Below are positions 1-5,647 of a stretch of 5,665 bases of DNA, piece after piece. The first letter of the stretch is position 1; each line of letters opens with the position of its first letter. The notes beneath the pieces were generated by a model that had not been told where the DNA came from, did no database searches, and saw only the letters and a list, made by a program, of their open reading frames with translations. The translations under genes and the position numbers were made by a program. Source of the DNA: Anaerolineae bacterium (GTDB taxonomy: Bacteria; Chloroflexota; Anaerolineae; UBA4142); NCBI GenBank assembly GCA_026417715.1, contig JAOACU010000169.1, forward strand, positions 596 to 6,260, read 5' to 3'.

Positions 1-988
1 TGTCGGCGCCAGTCGTGTTGCGAAATTGTTGCGCCATCGTCACCGCGTTTTGCTCGGTGAGTTCAGTTGCATTTTCTAACACCGTTGCCGATTGGATGAT
101 GCGCGCGCCTTCGGGACGCGCGCGCAGACGTTCGGCGATTTTGCCAGCGGTGTTCGTTTCGGCAATCGCAATGCGCCAGTTGCGCGCGGCAAGCAAGCGC
201 GCGACCACTTCTTCAACGGTTTCATTGCCTTCGCCGTAAATCCAATCGCCCAGACGTTCGCGCACGCGCGTTTCCATCTCCTTGATGAGTGCTTCGGCTT
301 CGGCGCGCGTGCGCGCTTTGGCAGTGATACGCACATCGGTTTGTCCAGGATGCGCCATCAAGCCGACGGTGGGATTGGACGATGTTTCCAAATCGGCAAT
401 TTTTTCATCCACCTGACTTTCGCCGACAGCACAAGTGCGCAAGGTTTTGCTGAGAATGATGGCTTCGCCTTGCGTTTTCTCGCGCAACCAAGGCAGGATG
501 CGCGTCTCCATCAGATACTTCATTTCGCGCGGCACGCCGGGGAGCGAAACGATGTACTTGCCTTGATGTTCGACGATGAACACTGGCGCCGTGCCCACTG
601 GATTTTCGATGGGCGTTGCGCCGCGCGGGATGTACGCTTGGCGCACATTGTTCGCGCTCATCGTGCGTCCCCATTTTTCAAAGAGACGCTGAATCTGCAC
701 AAGTAAATTTTCATCGAGCACCAAATCGCGCCCAGTGGCTTGGGCGACCGCTTCGCGCGTCACATCGTCCACAGTTGGTCCCAAACCGCCCGTAGTGATG
801 ACGATGTCGGCGCGCGTGAGGGCGTGTTGAATCGCGTTGGCGATGCGTCCTGCGTTATCACCAACGGTCGTGCGAAAGTACAAATCCACGCCCACTTCGG
901 ACAAACGTTCCGCAATCCACACGGCGTTCGTGTCCGTGAGTTGTCCGAGTAACAGTTCAGTGCCAATCGAGATGATTTCGGCTTTCAT
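1..988 (-). CDS. cinA: CinA-family protein (COG1058 pyrophosphatase plus degenerate PncC-like domain), C-terminus cut by window edge
   Basis: Frame read by hand from ATG at 988; 329 codons are visible and run off the left edge, where family members usually total about 400-430 residues. The start MKAEIISIGTELLLGQ is the classic CinA N-terminus. The MoCF-like domain (about residues 1-165) carries TTGGLGPTVDD (65-75) and PGVPREMKYLM (150-160). A KH-type linker domain follows (about 170-260), then the start of the C-terminal amidase domain. Known for the family: the N-terminal domain hydrolyses ADP-ribose and related pyrophosphates, and the C-terminal domain deamidates NMN; both act in the cytoplasm in NAD salvage. 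Odd: the amidase signature ESCTGG reads ETNTAG here (277-282) and the following segment is shortened and divergent, so NMN deamidase activity is doubtful. There is no recognisable Shine-Dalgarno; a hairpin repeat ends 11 nt upstream of the start. It lies 66 nt behind the proline dehydrogenase gene on the same strand and may be co-transcribed with it. The family call is firm. Confidence 0.95.
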   Translation of the reverse strand, partial: MKAEIISIGTELLLGQLTDTNAVWIAERLSEVGVDLYFRTTVGDNAGRIANAIQHALTRADIVITTGGLGPTVDDVTREAVAQATGRDLVLDENLLVQIQRLFEKWGRTMSANNVRQAYIPRGATPIENPVGTAPVFIVEHQGKYIVSLPGVPREMKYLMETRILPWLREKTQGEAIILSKTLRTCAVGESQVDEKIADLETSSNPTVGLMAHPGQTDVRITAKARTRAEAEALIKEMETRVRERLGDWIYGEGNETVEEVVARLLAARNWRIAIAETNTAGKIAERLRARPEGARIIQSATVLENATELTEQNAVTMAQQFRNTTGAD

Positions 989-993
989 TGTTT

Positions 994-1049
994 GACGAAG
1001 GACGGAGGACGGAAGACGAAAGAGACTCTTCGTCTTTCGTCCTTCGTCC
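994..1049. repeat. Intergenic inverted repeat made of tandem heptamers (long hairpin)
   Basis: Left arm 1000-1020 pairs with 1029-1049 over 21 bp, with two G·T wobbles and an 8-nt loop. Each arm is itself a tandem heptamer: GACGAAG, GACGGAG, GACGGAA, GACGAAA at 994-1021, and complements of GACGAAG, GACGAAA, GACGAAG at 1028-1048. It nearly fills the gap between the proline dehydrogenase stop and the cinA start. On the minus strand no T-run follows the stem, so it is not a standard intrinsic terminator. It could act as an RNA-stabilising or attenuating stem, or be a dispersed palindromic element; the latter needs a genome-wide search. Confidence 0.85.
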
Positions 1050-1054
1050 ACTTT

Positions 1055-1981
1055 TCACCTGAAAAGATTACTCACCAAGAAAATCACATTCGCCGGGCGT
1101 TCTGCCAAGCGACGCATAAAGTACGGATACCAGTGTGTGCCACACGGAACGTACACGCGCATCGTGTATCCTTCGGCGACGATTTTGCGTTGCAAGTCGG
1201 AGCGGATGCCGTAGAGCATTTGAAATTCAAAGCGGCGGCGATCAATGTTGTGTGTGGTAACGTACTGCTTTGCCCACGCGATAATTTTTTCATCGTGCGT
1301 TGCCAAATCGAGATACGCGCGATGCGTATTCACCGAATCGAAAAAGAGTTGCGCAAGTTTGATGAAATTCGCGTCCACATCTTTTTTCTGTGGAAAGGCA
1401 ACCGTTGCTGGTTCTTTGTACGCGCCTTTGCACAGACGAATGTTCGCATCGAGTGCCATCAGGTCTTTCAGGTCTTGCTCACTGCGATACAGGTAACTCT
1501 GAATCACGATGCCAACATTGTCGAATTCCGCGCGCAGTTGCTTGAACACATCGAGCGTGATCTGCGTGTGCTTGGAATCCTCCATATCAATCGTGACCAG
1601 CGTACCGACCTCACGCGCGCGCGTGAGAATTTCACGCACGTTCGCCAGACACAAATCGGTACTGATGTCCAAGCCCATCTGCGTCAATTTCAACGAAAGT
1701 TGCGATGAGACTTGGTTGGCGGCAATCGCATCGAGCGCGCGCAAATAGCCATCTTTGGCCGCGCGCGCTTCGGCTTCGTTCGTCACACTTTCGCCAAGTT
1801 GATCGAACGTCACATCAATTCCTTGCGCGCGCAATTTTTTCACGACCTCGATTGCTTCGTCAATCGTTTCGCCGGCAACGAATCGGCGGGAGACGCGCCG
1901 CGACAGTGGAAAACCGACAACGAATCGGCGCATCAACGCGTTGGTGGACATCGCCAGAAATAGATCGCGCAAGAGTGGCAT
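1055..1981 (-). CDS. Proline dehydrogenase, monofunctional, FAD-dependent
   Basis: A 308-residue protein, the usual size of stand-alone bacterial PRODH (PutB/Thermus type) rather than bifunctional PutA. It oxidises L-proline to pyrroline-5-carboxylate, passing electrons through FAD to the membrane quinone pool. The (beta/alpha)8 barrel motifs appear in order: VTFDQLGESV (57-66), LSLKLTQMGLD with Lys98, IDMEDS with Asp132, the flavin-side strand GIVIQSYLYRS (157-167), IRLCKGAYKEP (181-191), THDEK with His229, FEFQMLYG (251-258), and the C-terminal RVYVPCGTHWYPYFMRRLAERP (from 275). In the last motif Arg290-Arg291 correspond to the paired substrate-carboxylate arginines of the family. The start at 1981 is chosen because AGGAGG lies 5 nt upstream and MPLLRDLFLAMS fits family N-termini; the frame stays open up to 2050 without an SD. 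No P5C dehydrogenase partner is visible. It is divergent from the transporter operon and cinA follows downstream. Cys280 in the VPCG motif, where I would expect Tyr or Phe, is a small deviation. Confidence 0.95.
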   Translation of the reverse strand: MPLLRDLFLAMSTNALMRRFVVGFPLSRRVSRRFVAGETIDEAIEVVKKLRAQGIDVTFDQLGESVTNEAEARAAKDGYLRALDAIAANQVSSQLSLKLTQMGLDISTDLCLANVREILTRAREVGTLVTIDMEDSKHTQITLDVFKQLRAEFDNVGIVIQSYLYRSEQDLKDLMALDANIRLCKGAYKEPATVAFPQKKDVDANFIKLAQLFFDSVNTHRAYLDLATHDEKIIAWAKQYVTTHNIDRRRFEFQMLYGIRSDLQRKIVAEGYTMRVYVPCGTHWYPYFMRRLAERPANVIFLVSNLFR

Positions 1982-1986
1982 CGTAT

Positions 1987-1992
1987 CCTCCT
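1987..1992 (-). promoter_or_regulatory. Shine-Dalgarno fixing the proline dehydrogenase start
   Basis: The minus strand reads AGGAGG at 1992-1987, 5 nt before the ATG at 1981-1979. This perfect SD decides for the 308-residue form over an in-frame upstream ATG at 2050. Confidence 0.85.
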
Positions 1993-2021
1993 TGATTCGA
2001 CGGTTCCCTCTTCCTGATTCA

Positions 2022-2050
2022 AATATACTCTCAAATCGCGAAAAGCGCAA
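2022..2050 (-). promoter_or_regulatory. Candidate sigma-70-type promoter for proline dehydrogenase
   Basis: The minus strand shows a TATATT -10 box (2027-2022) and TTGCGC (2050-2045) as a weak -35 box, separated by 17 nt. This would give a 5' leader of about 35 nt. The -10 box is good (5 of 6) and the -35 box poor (3 of 6), so this is a prediction only. It faces away from the transporter promoter. Confidence 0.4.
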
Positions 2051-2079
2051 AAGCGTACTGTTTTTCGTTCGCGATGATT

Positions 2080-2106
2080 TTGCACTGTAGCAATTCTGTG
2101 TATAAT
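2080..2106 (+). promoter_or_regulatory. Candidate promoter of the ABC importer operon
   Basis: A perfect TATAAT -10 box lies at 2101-2106, with TTGCAC at 2080-2085 as -35 (15-nt spacer, shorter than ideal; TTTGCA one base upstream gives 16). It is the only consensus-grade -10 that I see in the divergent region. It would start transcription near 2113 and leave a leader of about 160 nt before the lipoprotein gene. Confidence 0.5.
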
Positions 2107-2112
2107 ACGCAA

Positions 2113-2272
2113 GGTAAAGACGTGTTCCCCATCTTCCTCCTTTGCCTCATTTCCCCCAAAGGCAGAAATGTCGTTCGATGAGGAACGTTACTACGAGAGG
2201 AGGTGATTACTCGACCCCCAATTGTCACCTAACAACTCGGTAGATCGAATTCAAAAATTTTAGGAGGAGAAA
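2113..2272 (+). promoter_or_regulatory. Long 5' leader with two strong SD sequences and possible short leader ORFs
   Basis: About 160 nt between the predicted transcription start and the lipoprotein ATG. Seen: a pyrimidine-rich stretch with TCCTCCT (2135-2141); a perfect extended SD AGGAGGTGAT (2198-2207) with no ATG at normal spacing; and the gene's own SD AGGAGGAG (2262-2269). Two tiny ORFs end on these SDs. One is 12 codons from ATG 2168, stop TGA 2204-2206. The other is 13 codons from TTG 2222, stop TAG 2261-2263. TCCTCCT can pair with either SD, and AGGTGA (2201-2206) can pair with TCACCT (2225-2230). No known riboswitch class was recognised, and I infer no ligand. Translation of the short ORFs is speculative. 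Confidence 0.35.
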
Positions 2273-3403
2273 ATGCGTACTAAAATTCTCGCGCTCGTTT
2301 TGTTCGTGTTGATTGCCAGTCTCATCGTCGCCTGCGCGCCGGCGCCCACACCTGCGCCGACAGCGGCACCGCCAACCAAAGCCCCCGAAAAACCTGCCGC
2401 GCTCAAAGTCGGTTTCATTACCGATGTGGGCGGGATTGATGACAAATCGTTCAACCAAACGGCGTGGGCAGGCGTTGAACGCGCGATGAAAGAGTTGGGC
2501 GTGCAAGGCAAGTATCTGCAATCGCGCCAGCAGACCGATTACGAAAAGAACATTACCACTTTTGTTCAAGAAGGTTATCCGCTCATCATCACCGTTGGTT
2601 TCTTGCTGGGACCCGACACAGCGAAGGGCGCGCTTGCCAATCCCAAAGTGAACTTTGCGATTGTGGACTACACTTACCCCGATTGCTGGCCCGGCGCCAA
2701 AGTCGGTGTTGAGTGTGGCTCCGACAAACCGATTCCGAACGTGCGCGGTCTCGCTTTCCAAACCGATGAAGCCGCGTTCCTCGCCGGTTACCTTGCGGCG
2801 GGAATGTCCAAGACTGGCAAAGTGGGCACGTTCGGCGGTCTGCAAATCCCCACCGTCACGATCTTTATGAAGGGTTTCCAAGCCGGCGTCGAGTATTACA
2901 ACGCGCAGAACAAAGCGAATGTCAAAGTGCTCGGCTGGGACACCAAAGCGGACAAGGGACTTTTTGCTGGCTCGTTCACCGATCCCGACAAGGGACGCAC
3001 CGCCGCCAAGTCGTTGATTGACGAAGGCGCGGATGTGATCCTGCCCGTCGCAGGTCTCACTGGCAACGGCGCGTTCACTGCCGCCAAAGCCGCAGGCAAT
3101 GTCTATGCGATTGGTGTGGACGTGGATCAGTGCAAGACCGTGCCCGATGCATGCCCGATTCTCCTGACGAGTGTCGTCAAGAATATGGACGTTGCCGTGT
3201 TTGATACGATCAAGGATATGCAGACCGGCGCGTTCAAGGGCGGCACGAACTACGTCGGCACACTGAAGAACAATGGCGTCGGCATCGCGCCGTTCAATCA
3301 ACTCGAAGGCAAGGTACCGGACAAACTCAAAAAAGACCTCGAGCAGATTAAGAAAGATTTGATTGACGGCAAGATCAAGACCGGCGTCGAACCGCTCAAG
3401 TAA
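2273..3403 (+). CDS. bmpA: BMP-family (PnrA-like) nucleoside-binding lipoprotein of an ABC importer
   Basis: A 376-residue extracytoplasmic binding protein that delivers ligand to the permease/ATPase encoded next. A type II signal peptide is clear: MRTK, a hydrophobic core (5-19), and lipobox IVAC with Cys21 as the lipidated residue. A Pro/Ala/Thr-rich tether follows (22-43). The BMP domain (PF02608) begins at 44. Its hallmark is DVGGIDDKSFNQTAW (51-65), where the Asp and Asn side chains contact nucleoside in PnrA/BmpA relatives; the hinge region NVRGLAFQTDEAAFLAGYLA (156-175) is also typical. Length is normal for the family. Two local cysteine pairs (138/148 and 287/294) could form disulfides outside the cell. 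The start has SD AGGAGG with 5-nt spacing. It is the first gene of the operon; a terminator hairpin follows immediately. Family is firm; substrate (guanosine, inosine, other nucleosides or bases) is inferred from relatives. Confidence 0.93.
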   Translation: MRTKILALVLFVLIASLIVACAPAPTPAPTAAPPTKAPEKPAALKVGFITDVGGIDDKSFNQTAWAGVERAMKELGVQGKYLQSRQQTDYEKNITTFVQEGYPLIITVGFLLGPDTAKGALANPKVNFAIVDYTYPDCWPGAKVGVECGSDKPIPNVRGLAFQTDEAAFLAGYLAAGMSKTGKVGTFGGLQIPTVTIFMKGFQAGVEYYNAQNKANVKVLGWDTKADKGLFAGSFTDPDKGRTAAKSLIDEGADVILPVAGLTGNGAFTAAKAAGNVYAIGVDVDQCKTVPDACPILLTSVVKNMDVAVFDTIKDMQTGAFKGGTNYVGTLKNNGVGIAPFNQLEGKVPDKLKKDLEQIKKDLIDGKIKTGVEPLK

Positions 3404-3409
3404 GTTGAC

Positions 3410-3453
3410 TCGCGTAGGGACGACGAACGGTCGTCCCTACGCGATTTTGTTTT
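3410..3453 (+). terminator. Strong intrinsic terminator inside the importer operon
   Basis: A perfect 14-bp stem (3411-3424 with 3430-3443), extendable by the T3410-A3444 pair, has a 5-nt loop GAACG and is followed by TTTTGTTTT (3445-3453). It begins 7 nt after the binding-protein stop and ends 11 nt before the ATPase ATG. In this position it would act as a partial terminator, giving more lipoprotein than ATPase and permease. The stem also resembles a mobile palindromic repeat, which only a genome search can show. Confidence 0.85.
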
Positions 3454-3464
3454 AGGTTGTGGCT

Positions 3465-4985
3465 ATGCCTCCCATCCTCGAACTCGACGGCATCACCAAA
3501 CGGTTTCCCGGCGTGCTTGCTAACGATCACATTCACTTTACATTGGAACAAGGCGAAGTGCACGCGCTTCTCGGTGAAAACGGCGCGGGCAAAACAACGT
3601 TGATGAACATTCTCTACGGCTTGTATCATCCCGACGAAGGCACGATCATCGTGCGCGGCAAGCCGGTGAAAATTGATTCGCCTAGCACGGCGATTCGTCT
3701 CGGAATCGGAATGGTGCACCAGCATTTTATGCTCGTACCCGTTTTCACCGTCACCGAAAATGTGATGCTGGGCGAAGAAACACTCACGCGCGGCATTTTC
3801 CTCGACCGCGCGAGCGTTGCCGCGCGCATCCGCGACATTTCTGCGCAGTACGGCTTGCAGGTGGACCCTGATGCGTACATCAAGGATTTGTCGGTGGGCG
3901 CGCAACAGCGCGTCGAAATTTTAAAGATTTTGTATCGCCGCGCCGATATTTTGATTCTCGACGAACCGACTGCCGTGTTGACGCCCCAAGAAGTCGAAGA
4001 GTTGTTCAAGGTGATTCGCAGTCTGGTCGCGCGCGGCGTTTCGATCATTTTCATTTCGCACAAACTCAAAGAAGTGATGGCGATTGCTGACCGCATCACC
4101 GTTTTGCGCGATGGGCACGTCGTCGGCACCACGCGTCCCGCCGAGACGAGTCCTGCCGCGCTCGCGCGGATGATGGTCGGGCGCGAAGTGATCTTGACGG
4201 TGGACAAAAAGCCCGCGCAACCCGGCGATGTGGTACTCGACGTGCAAGATTTACACGTGCTCGATGACCGCCAACAACCCAAAGTGAACGGCGTATCGTT
4301 TCAGGTGCGTGCCGGTGAAATTTTGGGAATCGCTGGCGTGCAAGGTAACGGGCAAACCGAACTCGTCGAAGCACTCACTGGCTTGCGCGCGATTGCAAGC
4401 GGACGCGTCACGATTTTGGGCAACGAGACGACGCGCGCTACGCCGCGACAAATTTTGCAAAACGGTGTTGCGCACATTCCCGAAGATCGCCAGCGCGATG
4501 GCTTGGTGCTCACGTTCCCTGTTGCGGACAATTTGGTGTTGAACACGTACTACCTACCACCGTTTGCGCGCGGAATCCAGATGGACGAGCGCACCATCTT
4601 TGCCAGCGCGACGCAACGCGTGCAACAATTCGACATTCGCACACCTTCGATTTTCACGCTGGCATCGAGTTTGTCCGGGGGCAATCAGCAAAAAGTGATT
4701 GTGGCGCGCGAATTCACGCGCCCTGTGAAACTCCTCATCGCCTCACAACCGACGCGCGGACTCGATGTGGGGTCTATCGAGTACATTCATCAACGCATCG
4801 TCGAGATGCGCGATCAAGGTTGCGCGGTGTTGCTTGTCTCACCCGAATTGGACGAAATCTTGTCGCTTTCAGATCGAATCGCGGTGATGTATCATGGTAA
4901 AATTATGGACATTCTTCCCGCTACCCAAGCCACGCCGGAAAAATTGGGCTTGTTGATGGCGGGAGTGCATGTGGAAACTGCGTAA
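3465..4985 (+). CDS. Nucleoside-type ABC importer ATPase with two nucleotide-binding domains (NupO/YufO-like)
   Basis: A 506-residue cytoplasmic double ATPase energising import. NBD1 is canonical: Walker A GENGAGKTT (37-45), Q-loop VHQHFML (Gln86), signature LSVGAQQR (142-149), Walker B ILILDEPT with Glu167, H-loop ISHKL (His199). NBD2 (about 255-506) is degenerate: GVQGNGQT (291-298) lacks the Walker A lysine, LSGGNQQK (403-410) is intact, Walker B ends LIASQPTRGLD (no Asp-Glu pair), and VSPELDE replaces the H-loop. This asymmetry is usual for the sugar/nucleoside importer class (relatives: RbsA, NupO, BmpA-linked NupA). ATG 3465 is preferred because the weak SD TAGG (3453-3456) is 8 nt away; the in-frame GTG at 3459 would leave only 2 nt. 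Weak initiation and the terminator just upstream both suggest lower expression than the lipoprotein. The final Ala codon and stop fall in a heptamer repeat. Substrate class is inferred from the BMP neighbour. Confidence 0.93.
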   Translation: MPPILELDGITKRFPGVLANDHIHFTLEQGEVHALLGENGAGKTTLMNILYGLYHPDEGTIIVRGKPVKIDSPSTAIRLGIGMVHQHFMLVPVFTVTENVMLGEETLTRGIFLDRASVAARIRDISAQYGLQVDPDAYIKDLSVGAQQRVEILKILYRRADILILDEPTAVLTPQEVEELFKVIRSLVARGVSIIFISHKLKEVMAIADRITVLRDGHVVGTTRPAETSPAALARMMVGREVILTVDKKPAQPGDVVLDVQDLHVLDDRQQPKVNGVSFQVRAGEILGIAGVQGNGQTELVEALTGLRAIASGRVTILGNETTRATPRQILQNGVAHIPEDRQRDGLVLTFPVADNLVLNTYYLPPFARGIQMDERTIFASATQRVQQFDIRTPSIFTLASSLSGGNQQKVIVAREFTRPVKLLIASQPTRGLDVGSIEYIHQRIVEMRDQGCAVLLVSPELDEILSLSDRIAVMYHGKIMDILPATQATPEKLGLLMAGVHVETA

Positions 4986-5021
4986 TGCGTATTACGTATT
5001 ACGCAATACGCACTACACGCT
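4980..5021. repeat. Heptamer array at the ATPase-permease junction
   Basis: Six consecutive 7-nt units: GCGTAAT, GCGTATT, ACGTATT, ACGCAAT, ACGCACT, ACACGCT, degenerating to the right. The array also forms alternative hairpins, for example TGCGTATT (4986-4993) with AATACGCA (5005-5012), and CGTAAT (4981-4986) with ATTACG (4991-4996). The first unit overlaps the last codon and stop of the ATPase gene. There is no T-run, so it is not a terminator. It ends 7 nt before the permease SD. Confidence 0.7.
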
Positions 5022-5028
5022 GCATAAC

Positions 5029-5035
5029 GAGGTGA
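5029..5035 (+). promoter_or_regulatory. Shine-Dalgarno deciding the permease GTG start
   Basis: GAGGTGA lies 4 nt before GTG at 5040-5042. It supports this start over the in-frame GTG 5085 and ATG 5088, which have no SD. Confidence 0.75.
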
Positions 5036-5039
5036 CATA

Positions 5040-5647
5040 GTGAGTGGAGAGCCAACTCTCGCGCGCGTTTCCATAGGACGACGTGTGATGAACGCGCTAG
5101 CGTTGCCGGTGCTATCACTGTTTAGCGCGCTGTTGTTGAGCGCAGTGTTCATTCTAGGTTCGGATGTGGTCGTGCTGACCGCGTTCAGTCAATTCTTCAG
5201 CGATCCCGGTCGCGCGGTGTTCACTGCTGGTAAAGCACTGGCGGATGCGTACGGCGCGTTGTTCATCGGCGTCTTTGGCGATCCTGCCAAAGTCTCGAAG
5301 GAAGTGAGCGAATTTTTTGCAACAGGCGATACGCAAGGTCTTGCGGTCGCGTTCTATCCGTTCTCGGAAAATTTCGTGACGGCAACGCCGTACATTTTTG
5401 CAGGACTCGCGGTCGCGCTCGGTTTTCGTTGCGGTCTGTTCAACATCGGTGCGGAGGGACAAATTTACATCGGTGCGGCGGCAGCGGCATTCGTGGGATA
5501 CAGTTTGGAGGGACTGCCTTGGATCATTCACGCGCCACTCACATTTCTAGCAGGCGCGTTGGCAGGCGCAGTGTGGGCAGGCATCGCCGGGTTTTTAAAA
5601 GCCACGCGCGGCGCGCACGAAGTCATCAACACGATGATGTTGAACTA
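5040..5647 (+). CDS. Nucleoside-type ABC importer permease (BPD_transp_2, NupP/YufP-like), 3' end missing
   Basis: An open frame from GTG 5040 to the contig end, with about 203 genuine residues of an expected 350 or so. It is an inner-membrane channel subunit partnering the upstream ATPase and lipoprotein. A short cytoplasmic basic N-terminus (SGEPTLARVSIGRRV) leads to a first membrane segment (about 19-47). Then comes an extracytoplasmic-side stretch with YGALFIGVFGD (71-81). The family signature GLFNIGAEGQIYIGAAAA is at 132-149, and a further segment at about 164-186. The cytoplasmic coupling motif RGAHEVINTMMLNY (190-203) is where the authentic sequence stops; relatives continue with more membrane helices. 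The following in-frame residues CLLYT come from adapter sequence and should be ignored. It belongs to PF02653 permeases of the YufP/NupP branch. A second permease (NupQ-like) probably follows in the genome. Confidence 0.92.

Noticed and set aside
92..706. Plus-strand open frame of about 200 codons at the left end
   Set aside because: It is antisense to cinA, whose conserved motifs are clear in the minus-strand frame; no domain and no SD.
994..1048. CRISPR-like array
   Set aside because: The units are 7 nt, adjacent and without spacers; this is a tandem/inverted simple repeat.
992..1708. Plus-strand open frame antisense to proline dehydrogenase
   Set aside because: It starts inside the hairpin repeat and mirrors a well-conserved PRODH gene; no independent support.
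1982..2050. Upstream start of proline dehydrogenase giving 23 extra residues
   Set aside because: The extension has no SD and would overlap the likely promoter, whereas ATG 1981 has a perfect SD at 5 nt.
2113..2272. A purine-type or other known riboswitch in the importer leader
   Set aside because: I looked for the purine-aptamer core (a CTACC-type J2/3 with flanking stems) and other familiar cores and found none.
2225..3301. Long open frame on the minus strand opposite the binding-protein gene
   Set aside because: It lies antisense to a clear BMP-family gene, has Arg/His/Gly-rich low-information sequence and no recognisable domain. It is a codon-bias shadow.
4332..4845. Degenerate Walker A, Walker B and H-loop in the second ATPase domain as a sign of gene decay
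   Set aside because: The sugar/nucleoside importer ATPase class normally has one canonical and one degenerate domain; the frame is intact.
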